From: JAIBJN01 sp963847985
Lineage (GTDB): Bacteria; Actinomycetota; Thermoleophilia; Gaiellales; Gaiellaceae
Direction: 5' to 3'
Assembly: GCA_963847985.1 (NCBI GenBank)
Contig: CAWKBS010000008.1
Location: 1-64,000 of the forward strand
DNA length: 64,000 bases
Shown: positions 1 through 7,935 of the stretch, piece after piece
Position numbering within the stretch: the first letter of the stretch is position 1
How the letters are laid out: each line of letters starts with the position of its first letter
Position numbers and translations under genes: made by a program
Notes under the pieces: model-generated
Databases searched by the model: none
What the model was told of the DNA's origin: nothing
The model's input: only the letters and a program-made list of their open reading frames with translations

Positions 1-1808
1 GCGCCCGCGGCCTCGTGCGCCTCCTTCGCCCGCGCGAGCTGGAACTCGAGGTTGGCGCGCATCTCGTCGTCGATCGTGAAGGTGATCTTCGGCGCCGGGA
101 TGCCGTCCGCGTCGGTCAGCTCGGGGTCGAGCGTGACCGTGTTCGACTCGTGCGGGAGGTCCTCGATCCCGACGCCCCAGTCGAAGGCGTGGCCGAGCGT
201 CGACTCGGTCAGGTCGTGGACGGCGGCGCCCCAGCGCTCGTCGAAGGGCAGCTCGTCGTAGCGGAAGAGGCTGAAGAGCGGCCCGCCGAGCGGCATCACG
301 TCCCACTGCGCGCCGAGCGGGAAGCCGCGCGACTCGTCGTGGTCGGCGAACTCGAGCGAGAGGAGCTGCGTCCCCCACGGGCCGAGCCAGCCCTCGAGGT
401 CGTCCTCGTAGATCCCGAGCACGCTCATGTACGGGTGGAGCATCAGCCGCTTGCCGACGAGCCCCGAGGAGTTGGCGAGGCCGTCGGGGCCGCCCGAGAG
501 GAGGAGCAGGCGGGCCGTGCCGACGCCGTTCCCGGCGACGACCACGACGTCGGCCTCCTGGCGCTGCTCGTTCCCGTCGCGGTCGACGTAGATCGCGCCG
601 GTGGCGAGCCCGTTCCCGTTCGTCGTGATCTCGCGCACGCGCGCGCCGGTGACGAGCTTCGCGCCGTGCGCGAGCGCCTGCGGCCACATGGTCGTGTCGG
701 TGGAGCTCTTGGCGCCCGCAGGGCAGCCCCACATGCAGGTGCCCGTGCGCTTGCAGCCGGCCAGGCTGCCGACGTCCTCGGAGCGGATCGCGTGCGCGGC
801 CGGCCACCAGTGCCAGTTGAGCTCGTTCATCCCCTCGGCCGCCCGCCGCCCGATCGGGCCGATGGGGAGCGGCGGCAGGAGCGGCGGCGGGCCCGGCGGG
901 TAGTTGGGGTCGCCGGCCATGCCGGAGATCTGCATCTCCTGGTCGATCCGCTCGTAGTACGGCTTCATCTCCTCGTAGGAGATGGGCCAGTCGTCCGCGA
1001 TCCCGTGCAGCGTGCGGAGCTTGTAGTCCTGCGGCCGGAGCCGCACCCACTGGGCGCAGAAGTGGATCGTGCTCCCGCCGACCGCGTTGTACATCACCGG
1101 CGTGATCGGCGAGCCCGAGACCTCGAGCGGGTAGTCGGCCGGGTGCTGCCGGGTGTTCGGGTTCGGGCTCCACTGCGCGTCGGCGACGAGCTCCCACTCG
1201 AGCTTGTCGCCGGGGAAGTCGGAGGCGTTCTCCCAGCCGCCCTGCTCGAGGCAGACGACCTTGAAGCCGGCCTCCGCCAGGTGGCGCGCGGCCACCGAGC
1301 CGCCCGCGCCCGCGCCGACGATGAGGACGTCGGCCTTCGCGCCGTTCCCGGCGATCGAGAAGGAGAGCGGCGCCGCCGGCTCGATCGTCTCCGGCGGGGG
1401 CGGCGCGGTCGTGTTGATCGGCCCGCGCGCGTAGACGGGGTCGAGCAGGCCGTCCCGCAGGTCGTACTCGGCCTCGTCGGAGAACGGCGGCCGCTTGCCC
1501 TGGCCCGGGTAGCCGATCCGCTTCCGGACCTTGAGGTTCATGTAGTAGCCGCCCGAGGCGATCTGCGCGAGCGCGGAGAAGCCGTCCGGATCCTCGGCGT
1601 GCAGCCGCCGCGCCTCGCCCTCGGGGTCGCGCCCGGCCGCGGCGTCGAGCACGGCCGCGAGCGGCTCGACCAGGTCCGGCCGGGCCTCCAGCGCCCGGTC
1701 GAGCCACTTCTCGGCCGAGCCGGCCTCGCTGGCCGCGGGCATCTCGTCCGTGGCCGGGATGAGGACGTCGGCCAGCGCCCAGAAGGTCGCCCGCTGCTCG
1801 TCGGTCAG
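1..1808 (-). CDS. GMC-family oxidoreductase (choline/glucose dehydrogenase-like), 3' end outside window
   Basis: FAD-dependent oxidation of an unidentified alcohol or sugar. Reading the minus strand from about 1808 gives a short gluconate-dehydrogenase-subunit-3-like N-terminus (LTDEQRATFWALADVLIPA), then the Rossmann motif VLIVGAGAGGSVAARHLAEA, the GMC signature GGSTIHFCAQW and the Cys-containing stretch CKRTGTCMWGCPAGAKSS. The C-terminal part runs off the left edge. It is the last visible gene of the 5866-to-1 operon, starting just after the LLM gene stop. The start is odd: the frame has no ATG, GTG or TTG between that stop and residue 22. Either CTG at 1808 is used, or one C is missing after the GTG at 1813. 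Family assignment is firm; start and substrate are not. Confidence 0.85.
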   Translation of the reverse strand, partial: MTDEQRATFWALADVLIPATDEMPAASEAGSAEKWLDRALEARPDLVEPLAAVLDAAAGRDPEGEARRLHAEDPDGFSALAQIASGGYYMNLKVRKRIGYPGQGKRPPFSDEAEYDLRDGLLDPVYARGPINTTAPPPPETIEPAAPLSFSIAGNGAKADVLIVGAGAGGSVAARHLAEAGFKVVCLEQGGWENASDFPGDKLEWELVADAQWSPNPNTRQHPADYPLEVSGSPITPVMYNAVGGSTIHFCAQWVRLRPQDYKLRTLHGIADDWPISYEEMKPYYERIDQEMQISGMAGDPNYPPGPPPLLPPLPIGPIGRRAAEGMNELNWHWWPAAHAIRSEDVGSLAGCKRTGTCMWGCPAGAKSSTDTTMWPQALAHGAKLVTGARVREITTNGNGLATGAIYVDRDGNEQRQEADVVVVAGNGVGTARLLLLSGGPDGLANSSGLVGKRLMLHPYMSVLGIYEDDLEGWLGPWGTQLLSLEFADHDESRGFPLGAQWDVMPLGGPLFSLFRYDELPFDERWGAAVHDLTESTLGHAFDWGVGIEDLPHESNTVTLDPELTDADGIPAPKITFTIDDEMRANLEFQLARAKEAHEAAG

Positions 1809-1814
1809 GCCACG

Positions 1815-2858
1815 TCAGTTGAACGCCGGCATGACCTCGTCGGCGATGAGCCGGAGCTGGCCGTTGACGTCGGGGACGTCCACGTCCCTCTGCGCGAACA
1901 GCTTGAGGATGTAGGGGTCGGTGATGCAGAGGATCATGTGGTTGACCCCGGCCGACTCCATCTCCTTGATCTGGGCCACGCACTCCTCGGGCGTGCCGGC
2001 GATCGAGAGCTTGTCGGCGATCTCGGGCGTCGTCATCTCGTACGCCTTCTCGAGGTCGCCGGTGCCGAGGACCTCGACGATCGCCTTCGTCTCGGCCGGG
2101 TCGATGCCGTGCGCCTCGAACTGCTCGTCCGGCTGGGAGGAGAGGTAGAAGGTGACGATGGCCCGCGCCGCGGTCTTCGCCTTCTCCGAGTCGGGCCCGC
2201 AGGTGACGACGCACCAGGCGCCGATGTCGAGCGTCTTCCAGTCGCGGCCGGCGCTCTCGGCGCCGATCTTGACGTTCTCGACGACGTAGTCGTACCACGC
2301 CTTGTTGTAGCCCAGCGCACTGTGGACGCCGTCGGAGACCTCGCCGGCGAGCTGCATCGACTTGGGGCCCCGCATGGCGCCGATGTAGAGGGGCAGGCGC
2401 TCCTGCACGGGCCGCGCGAAGGTGAAGAGCCCGGCGTACGTGTGGAACTGGCCCTCGTACGTGATCGCCCCGTTGTCGAGGAAGGTGCGCATGACCTCGT
2501 GCGCCTCCTTGACCCGGGAGAACGGCTTGATCGCCTTCCAGTCGACGCCGTACTGCGAGAGCATGCCGAAGTTGCCGCAGGAGATGACGCCCTCCGCGCG
2601 GCCGCCGGTCAGCTCGTCGAGGGTGGCGAGCGCCTGGCAGATGAGCGTCGGCTCGCGCAGGTAGACGCTGGAGAGGTTCGGCCCGAAGCGGACGTTCTTC
2701 GTCTTGTCGGCCGCCGCCGCGTACAGGAGCCAGAGATCCTTGTGCCAGGTCTCGTCGGCCGCGTAGCACGCGTAGTAGCCGAGCTCGTCGGCCGTCTTGA
2801 TGTGCTCCAGCGAGTCGGCAAGCGGGTAGTCGAGCAGCGTCGTGTAGCTGAACTTCAT
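1815..2858 (-). CDS. LLM-class flavin-dependent oxidoreductase (F420-type)
   Basis: A 347-residue bacterial luciferase-like TIM-barrel flavoenzyme. It starts MKFSYTTLLDYPLADSLEH and contains the family-typical ERLPLYIGAMRGPKSMQLAGE near residue 180 and SIAGTPEECVAQIKEM near residue 290. Overall it resembles the Mer/F420-dependent subgroup, so the cofactor is probably F420 or FMN; the substrate is unknown. The ATG at 2858 overlaps the stop of the small upstream gene (ATGA), indicating translational coupling. Its neighbours are an FAD oxidase, an Fe-S protein and a GMC oxidoreductase, so it is probably one step of a multi-enzyme oxidative pathway. Domain call is secure. Confidence 0.9.
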   Translation of the reverse strand: MKFSYTTLLDYPLADSLEHIKTADELGYYACYAADETWHKDLWLLYAAAADKTKNVRFGPNLSSVYLREPTLICQALATLDELTGGRAEGVISCGNFGMLSQYGVDWKAIKPFSRVKEAHEVMRTFLDNGAITYEGQFHTYAGLFTFARPVQERLPLYIGAMRGPKSMQLAGEVSDGVHSALGYNKAWYDYVVENVKIGAESAGRDWKTLDIGAWCVVTCGPDSEKAKTAARAIVTFYLSSQPDEQFEAHGIDPAETKAIVEVLGTGDLEKAYEMTTPEIADKLSIAGTPEECVAQIKEMESAGVNHMILCITDPYILKLFAQRDVDVPDVNGQLRLIADEVMPAFN

Positions 2859-3127
2859 GGCTGTGCGCCCTCCTCGGCCTCGATTTCCTTGAGCAGCTCT
2901 TCCCCCGACACGACGCTGTCCGCGAAGTGGTCGTGCATCCACGCCAGGTGCTCCCACCGGCTCTCGACGATCCGCAGCGTGTCCCAGGCCGGGATGTCCT
3001 GCTGCGGCGTGTGCTCGGTCATGAGCTCCGGGTCGACCTCGTAGATGTGGTCGAAGCGCATGACGACGTCCTCCTTGATGCGCTGCGCCTCCGGCGGCTT
3101 CTGCGCCGAGAGCCTGAAGCCGATCAC
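2855..3127 (-). CDS. Small protein of unknown function between FAD oxidase and LLM genes
   Basis: A 90-residue protein with a GTG start at 3127 that overlaps the stop of the FAD oxidase (GTGA); its own stop overlaps the LLM start (ATGA). An internal ATG (MRFDHIYEVDPELMTEHTPQ) 22 codons in could also be the start. The protein is rich in charged residues and Trp/His (SRWEHLAWMHDHFADSVV) and ends acidic (EEGAQP). No signal peptide, membrane segment or Cys motif is visible, and I do not recognise the family. Being locked by 4-base overlaps between two redox enzymes argues that it is translated and works with them, perhaps as a small subunit or chaperone. Confidence 0.7.
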   Translation of the reverse strand: MIGFRLSAQKPPEAQRIKEDVVMRFDHIYEVDPELMTEHTPQQDIPAWDTLRIVESRWEHLAWMHDHFADSVVSGEELLKEIEAEEGAQP

Positions 3128-4635
3128 GACTCCACCTCCTCGTAGGCCTCGTCGAGCAGGTACTTGCCCGGGTTCATGATGTTGTTCGGGTCGAGCGTGC
3201 GCTTGATCTGCTTCATCACCTCGAAGCCGCCGCCGAGCTCGTCGGGGACGAGGTCGACCTCGCCCTCGCGGCAGGAGCCGTGGCACGCCGAGATGGAGCC
3301 GCCGTGCTCGATGGCGATGCGGGCGATCTCCCGCTTCGCGTCCACCCACGCGGCCCAGCTCTCGTCGTCCCACTTCATCTCCCAGATGCCGATGTCGATC
3401 TCGGTGAGGTAGTCGCCCCACGACTTGAAGGCCCCGTTCGTGTACGCGAACATGCCCCAGTCGTCGAACATGTCGAAGCGCTCGCGCAGGCCGGCCGCGA
3501 CGGCATGCCACTTCTCGCGCACGGCCGGGAGCTGCGAGTAGAGGATCGCCGCGTCCTCGCAGTGCCAGCTCATGAGCGCGACCTGGCCGTCCCGGGTGCG
3601 CCCGTGCTGCGGGGTGGCGTAGCGGTCGTGCCGCGAGGCCCAGTCGCCCTGGGAGATCTCGTCGCCCAGGTACTCGCCGCCGGAGGCCTTGCCGATCTTC
3701 AGCATCCGCTTCGCCGAGGCGCGTACCTCGTCGTCGTTCCCGTACATGGCCACCGCGACGACGGCCTGAACCCAGTCGGGCTGCGGGATGTACGCCTCGT
3801 CGTCGCGGCGGAGGTACTTCACCTTCCACTCGTCGAAGAGGACGACGCCGGCGAGGGTCGCCGCGCCCGAGCGCGCGAACTCGCCCGTCGCCCGCCAGGC
3901 GTCCTCGTAGGAGCGGTAGGCGTAGAAGGCCGAGAACTCCGCCTCCGGGCGCTTGACCAGCTCGAGCGTCGCCTCGGTGACGATGCCGAGCGTCCCCTGG
4001 TGGCCCATGAAGAGGTGCTTGAGCTGGAAGCCCGACGACGACTTGCGGGTCTTCTTGCCGCCGCCGTCGCCGACGCGGATGATCTCGCCGGTCGGGAGCA
4101 CGATCTCGAAGCTGATCACGAGGTCGCGCGTGTGGCCGAAGCGGCCGCCGATGAGCGACCAGCCGCTCGTGCCGATGCGCCCGCCGACGAGCGAGCACGG
4201 ATACGACGCCGGGTTGTCCGGATAGATGAAGCCGAGCGGCTGCAGCTCCTGGGAGAGCTTCAGCATGTTGATCCCCGGCTGGACGGTGACCGTGCGGTCC
4301 TCGACGTCGATCTCGAGGATCTTGTCCATGAGCTTGACGTCGACGAGGATCCCGTGCTTGAGCGGCACCGCGCCGTCGGTGAGCCCGGTGGCGCCCGCCC
4401 GCGGCACGACCGGGACCCGCTCGCGGTTCGCGAGCTTGACCACCTCGGAGATCTGCTCCGCCGACGTCGGGAGCACGACCGCCTGCGGGATGAACTCCTC
4501 CCACCTGTGCTTCGGGAACGGCGAGGGGACGCGCGCGCGGTTGAAGAGCGCCGAGCGGCCGGTGAAGACGTGGTCCTCGCCGCAGATGGCGACGAGCTCG
4601 TCGATCAGGGTGTCGGGAAGGGCTGCGACTGCCAT
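3124..4635 (-). CDS. FAD-binding oxidase, GlcD/D-lactate dehydrogenase type
   Basis: A 503-residue flavoprotein of the PCMH/VAO superfamily (FAD_binding_4 plus FAD-oxidase C domain), probably oxidising a 2-hydroxyacid-like substrate. Seen: the FAD-binding segment VVPRAGATGLTDGAVPLKHG near residue 80, MGHQGTLGIVTEATLELV near 205, and the C-terminal TLDPNNIMNPGKYLLDEA. The ATG at 4635 lies directly after the stop of the upstream Fe-S gene. GlcD-like oxidase plus CCG-domain Fe-S protein is the arrangement of glycolate and lactate oxidase complexes (GlcDF, LldEF-like), so electrons probably pass to the 4637-5866 product. The true substrate cannot be read from the sequence. Confidence 0.9.
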   Translation of the reverse strand: MAVAALPDTLIDELVAICGEDHVFTGRSALFNRARVPSPFPKHRWEEFIPQAVVLPTSAEQISEVVKLANRERVPVVPRAGATGLTDGAVPLKHGILVDVKLMDKILEIDVEDRTVTVQPGINMLKLSQELQPLGFIYPDNPASYPCSLVGGRIGTSGWSLIGGRFGHTRDLVISFEIVLPTGEIIRVGDGGGKKTRKSSSGFQLKHLFMGHQGTLGIVTEATLELVKRPEAEFSAFYAYRSYEDAWRATGEFARSGAATLAGVVLFDEWKVKYLRRDDEAYIPQPDWVQAVVAVAMYGNDDEVRASAKRMLKIGKASGGEYLGDEISQGDWASRHDRYATPQHGRTRDGQVALMSWHCEDAAILYSQLPAVREKWHAVAAGLRERFDMFDDWGMFAYTNGAFKSWGDYLTEIDIGIWEMKWDDESWAAWVDAKREIARIAIEHGGSISACHGSCREGEVDLVPDELGGGFEVMKQIKRTLDPNNIMNPGKYLLDEAYEEVES

Positions 4636-4636
4636 C

Positions 4637-5866
4637 TCACACCTCGAATCCGGCCGCCTCGGCGACCAGCTCGAAGATGTCGAACACCTCGATGCCCTGA
4701 GCCTTGCCCTGCTCGGTGAGCGGCCGCTCCGACCAGGGACAGGCGGAGACGAGGGTGTCGACGCCGTCGAGCGCCGCCGCCTTCTCGATCCGCCGGCGGC
4801 TGATCTCCGCCGTCAGCTCCGGCTTCTCGGTCGCGAGGTTCGAGCCGGCGCCGGAGCAGTACGACCACTGCGTGACGTGGTCGACGTCGACGAACGTGAG
4901 CCCCGGGATCGCCCGCAGGATCTCGCGCGGGGACTGCCACTTGCCGAGGCGCTTGTTCAGCCGGCACGGGTCGTGGTACGTGACCGTGCGCTCGATCGGC
5001 GTCGTCAGCTCGATCTTGCCCTCGCGGATCAGCTCGGCGACGAGGTCGACGCCGAGCACGATCTCGAACTCGTCGAAGTTCTCGTCGAGCGTGGGGTAGT
5101 GCTCGATCATCGTGATGTAGTCGTGCGGGTCGAGGCAGATGACCCGCTTCGTGCCCGTCTTGCGCCAGTCGATCATGTTGTGCTCGGCCATCTTGTGGGC
5201 GATCTCCACGTACCCGGTCTCCCACATCGGCCCGCCGCAGCACCACTGCTGGCTCATGAGGCCGAACTCGACGCCGGCGGCGCCGAGGAGGAGCGCCACC
5301 GCGCGAGGCACCGACGGCCGGTAGAAGGCCGCCTCGCAGTCGGCGAACAGCACCGTCTCGCCGCCGGTCGGGAGGTCGAGGCCGGCCGCCCAGGCGCGAA
5401 CCTTGTTGCCGGAGGTCTCCGTGCGCCATCCGAGCACGGGCTCGTTGCCCCAGCGGTCGGTGAGCTCCGCCCAGCGCTTCCAGTTCTCCTGGTGGATGCC
5501 CTCCTCGACCGCGAGCGTCCGCATCGCCCTGACGACGTCGATCGTGCGCTGGCGGAAGCGGTAGAAGTCGCCGGTGAAGAGCGTGTTCGGGCAGCGGAGC
5601 TCGCAGGCGCCGCACATCGTGCAGTGCACGTAGTCCTCGGCGACGTCCTCGATCGTGAGGTGGCCCTCGTCCATCGCGACCACGTTCGCGTGGAACGCGG
5701 TCGGCGTGTGCCGCTCGTCCCGCGTGACCTGCATCACCGGGCAGACCTCGCGGCAGAACTTGTGGCCCGAGCTGAAGCAGTTGTACGCGGCGTTCCGCCA
5801 CTCCTCCACGACCTCGGCGGCGCGCCCGTTCGTTCCCCCGGAGTCGGTGACCTTGTCGGTTGCCAT
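4637..5866 (-). CDS. CCG-domain (heterodisulfide reductase/GlcF-like) Fe-S protein
   Basis: A 409-residue electron-transfer protein. The N-terminus carries a cluster-binding pattern (CREVCPVMQ near residue 38 and CTMCGACELRCPN near 80) for [4Fe-4S]. Two cysteine-rich CCG-type regions follow: WCCGGPMW near 220 with YHDPCRLNKR near 290, and YCSGAGSN near 325 with VSACPWSERPL near 370. It is first in the minus-strand operon. It is the likely electron acceptor for the FAD oxidase encoded downstream, as in glycolate oxidase (GlcDEF). The region upstream is shared with the divergent C26 peptidase gene. Confidence 0.9.
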   Translation of the reverse strand: MATDKVTDSGGTNGRAAEVVEEWRNAAYNCFSSGHKFCREVCPVMQVTRDERHTPTAFHANVVAMDEGHLTIEDVAEDYVHCTMCGACELRCPNTLFTGDFYRFRQRTIDVVRAMRTLAVEEGIHQENWKRWAELTDRWGNEPVLGWRTETSGNKVRAWAAGLDLPTGGETVLFADCEAAFYRPSVPRAVALLLGAAGVEFGLMSQQWCCGGPMWETGYVEIAHKMAEHNMIDWRKTGTKRVICLDPHDYITMIEHYPTLDENFDEFEIVLGVDLVAELIREGKIELTTPIERTVTYHDPCRLNKRLGKWQSPREILRAIPGLTFVDVDHVTQWSYCSGAGSNLATEKPELTAEISRRRIEKAAALDGVDTLVSACPWSERPLTEQGKAQGIEVFDIFELVAEAAGFEV

Positions 5867-5946
5867 TCGCCTCCTTCGCTGGGTTGCGCCGACTCTAGGA
5901 CGACTGCGATAGAAATGTCCAGTGATGAGCGAACGGACGCAAGCCG

Positions 5947-6688
5947 GTGATCGGGCTCTCGCTGGGCCTGCACGACTTCGGCGACTACGCCGGCGTCGGT
6001 TTCCAGCGGCCGGTCGCGCTCGCCGGCGGCGTCGGCCTCGCGCTCCCGCGCGTCGACGGCCACCTCGAGGACGCGCTCGACGTCTGCGACGGCATCCTCC
6101 TCGGCGGCGGCCGCGACATCGACCCCGGCCGCTACGGGCAGGAGCCGACCGAGCACCTCGCCCCGACGGAGCCGATCCGCGACGCCTTCGAGCTGGAGCT
6201 GACCGAGCGCGCCCTCGACCGCGGTCTGCCGATCCTCGGCATGTGCCGCGGGATCCAGATCCTCAACGTCGCGCTCGGCGGCACGCTCGTCCAGGACGTC
6301 TCCGTGAAGCCGGAGTGGGCCGAGCACCCCTCCGACCGCGGCTGGCGCGCCTGGAAGGAGGTCGAGCGCTCGTCGCTCGAGGGCTCGGACGAGGTGCCGC
6401 CGCACCCGCGCCACTCGATCTCGATCGAGCCGGGGAGCCGGCTGCACGCGGCGCTCGGCGTCGACGAGATCGAGGTGGACAGCTTCCACCACCAGGCGCT
6501 CGACGAGGTCGCCTCCGACCTGACCGTCGTGGCGACGGCGCCCGACGGCGTCGTCGAGGCGGTCGAGCTGGACGGCGACGCACTACGTCCTGGCCGTCCA
6601 GTGGGAGCTGCAGGAGGAGTGGCGGGTCGACCGCCGCTTCCTCGAGCCGTTCGCCCAGTTCGTGACGGCGGCCTCCCAGCCCCGCTAG
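5947..6688 (+). CDS. Peptidase C26 / gamma-glutamyl-GABA hydrolase-like class I amidotransferase, frameshifted
   Basis: Related to PuuD-type gamma-glutamyl-gamma-aminobutyrate hydrolases. GTG start at 5947. Visible motifs are GILLGGGRDIDPGRYG, the nucleophile elbow ILGMCRGIQILNVALGG (Cys near residue 100) and VDSFHHQAL. At about 6585 the frame breaks: the first frame ends in VEAVELDGDA and the family C-terminus (HYVLAVQWELQEEW) continues one base later to TAG at 6686, so there is one extra base. The usual VQWHPE is VQWELQEE here, so the catalytic-triad His and Glu are not in their normal place. The next gene starts directly after TAG. A gamma-glutamyl hydrolase would suit the amine catabolism nearby, but the activity is uncertain. 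Confidence 0.75.
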
Positions 6689-7549
6689 ATGGGGATCCTC
6701 CTCGGCCTGACGGCCGCCCTCTCGTGGGGCCTGGCGGACTACTTCGCGGCCGTGGCGTCGCGGCAGACCGGGGCCTTCCGCGTCGTGCTCGGCTTCCACC
6801 TGGTGGCCATGGTGCTGCTGGCCGGGCTCATGGTCGTCACCGGGGAGGGCCTCTCCGACGTGACGGGCGGCGACCTCGCCTGGCTCGCGTTCATCGGCGT
6901 CCTCGGCGGGCTCTCCTACCTCGCCTTCTACCAGGCGCTCGCCATCGGCCCGATCTCGATCGTGAGCCCGATCGTCTCCGCCTACGCGGCCGTCACCGTC
7001 GTCTGCGCCGTGCTGATCGGCGGCGAGCGGCTCGGCGGCGGCGAGACGGTCGCCATCGTCGTCGTCATGCTCGGCGTCGTCCTCGCCTCCTCCGACCTCG
7101 CGCAGATGCGGCACCTCGAGCGCATCGCGCTCCTCGGGATCCTGCTCGCGCTCGCCACCGCGGTGATCATCGGCGTGTTCGTCTACGGCGTCGCGTACTT
7201 CAGCGCCGACTACGGCTGGCTCGTCCCGATCTTCCTGGCGCGCGGCTTCTCGACGCTCTTCCTCGTCGCGGTCTCGCTGCGCGGCGGGGAGTGGCGCTTC
7301 CCCGACCGCTCGCCGCGCCTGCTGACGATGATCGCGTTGATCGCGGTCGTCGACACTCTCGGCTACGTCGCGTTCAACTTCGGCGTCCGCCACGCCGACA
7401 CGTCGGTCGTCGCGACCGCCGCCGCGCCGTACTCCGTCGTCCCGATCGTCGCGGGCGTCATGCTCCTGCACGAGCGCCCGCGCGCGACCCAGTGGGCCGG
7501 CATCGGCCTCGTCATCGCGGGCCTCGTCCTGCTCGGCCTGGTTTCCTGA
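6689..7549 (+). CDS. EamA/DMT-superfamily membrane transporter
   Basis: A 286-residue inner-membrane permease with about ten hydrophobic helices in two EamA halves. It starts MGILLGLTAALSWGLADYFA. The first half ends around ILGVVLASSDL-type residues near 140, and the second half ends VIAGLVLLGLVS. The conserved helix-pair segment YQALAIGPISIVSPIVSAYA is typical of drug/metabolite exporters. Its ATG immediately follows the stop of the C26 gene, so the two are co-transcribed. The substrate is unknown; amino-acid or metabolite efflux is common in the family. Confidence 0.88.
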   Translation: MGILLGLTAALSWGLADYFAAVASRQTGAFRVVLGFHLVAMVLLAGLMVVTGEGLSDVTGGDLAWLAFIGVLGGLSYLAFYQALAIGPISIVSPIVSAYAAVTVVCAVLIGGERLGGGETVAIVVVMLGVVLASSDLAQMRHLERIALLGILLALATAVIIGVFVYGVAYFSADYGWLVPIFLARGFSTLFLVAVSLRGGEWRFPDRSPRLLTMIALIAVVDTLGYVAFNFGVRHADTSVVATAAAPYSVVPIVAGVMLLHERPRATQWAGIGLVIAGLVLLGLVS

Positions 7550-7596
7550 CCGGCGATCGCGGGTAGCCGGACCTGAACCCGAGAGGAGGTACCGCG

Positions 7597-7926
7597 ATGC
7601 TGGACGAATCCGCTATCCGCGAAGCGCTGGGCCGGGACGTCGTCGACCGCGAGGGCAAGACGGTCGGCAACCTCGAGACCTTCTTCGTCGACCGTGACAC
7701 CGGGCAGCCGGAGTGGCTCGGCGTCTTCTCCGGGACGTTCCGCTCGCATCACTACCTCGTGCCCGTGCGCGGTGCCGAGCGCGAAGGGGCAGTGGTGCGG
7801 GTCCCGTGGTCGAAGGACGAAGTGCACCACGCGCCCGAGTACCGCGACCCCGACAAACCCATCTCCGAGGAGCTGGAGCGCGAGGCCTACAGGCACTACG
7901 GCGCCGACGAGGCCATCGCCGTCTGA
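7597..7926 (+). CDS. PRC-barrel domain protein
   Basis: A 109-residue cytoplasmic protein with a PRC-barrel fold, seen in the opening AIREALGRDVVDREGKTVGN, the strand pattern FFVDRDTGQPEWLGV and the segment VRVPWSKDEVHHAPEY. A good Shine-Dalgarno (GAGAGGAGGT) lies 7-10 bases before the ATG at 7597. Stand-alone PRC-barrel proteins are common in actinobacteria and often stress-related, but no specific role is established. It converges on the GcvT-like gene, with only a few bases between stops. Confidence 0.85.
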   Translation: MLDESAIREALGRDVVDREGKTVGNLETFFVDRDTGQPEWLGVFSGTFRSHHYLVPVRGAEREGAVVRVPWSKDEVHHAPEYRDPDKPISEELEREAYRHYGADEAIAV

Positions 7927-7935
7927 GCCGGCCGG

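Noticed and set aside
15..3044. Very long plus-strand open frame opposite the GMC and LLM genes
   Set aside because: It is Arg/Val/Asp-rich without any domain; the minus strand encodes clear oxidoreductases. Long antisense frames are expected at this GC content.
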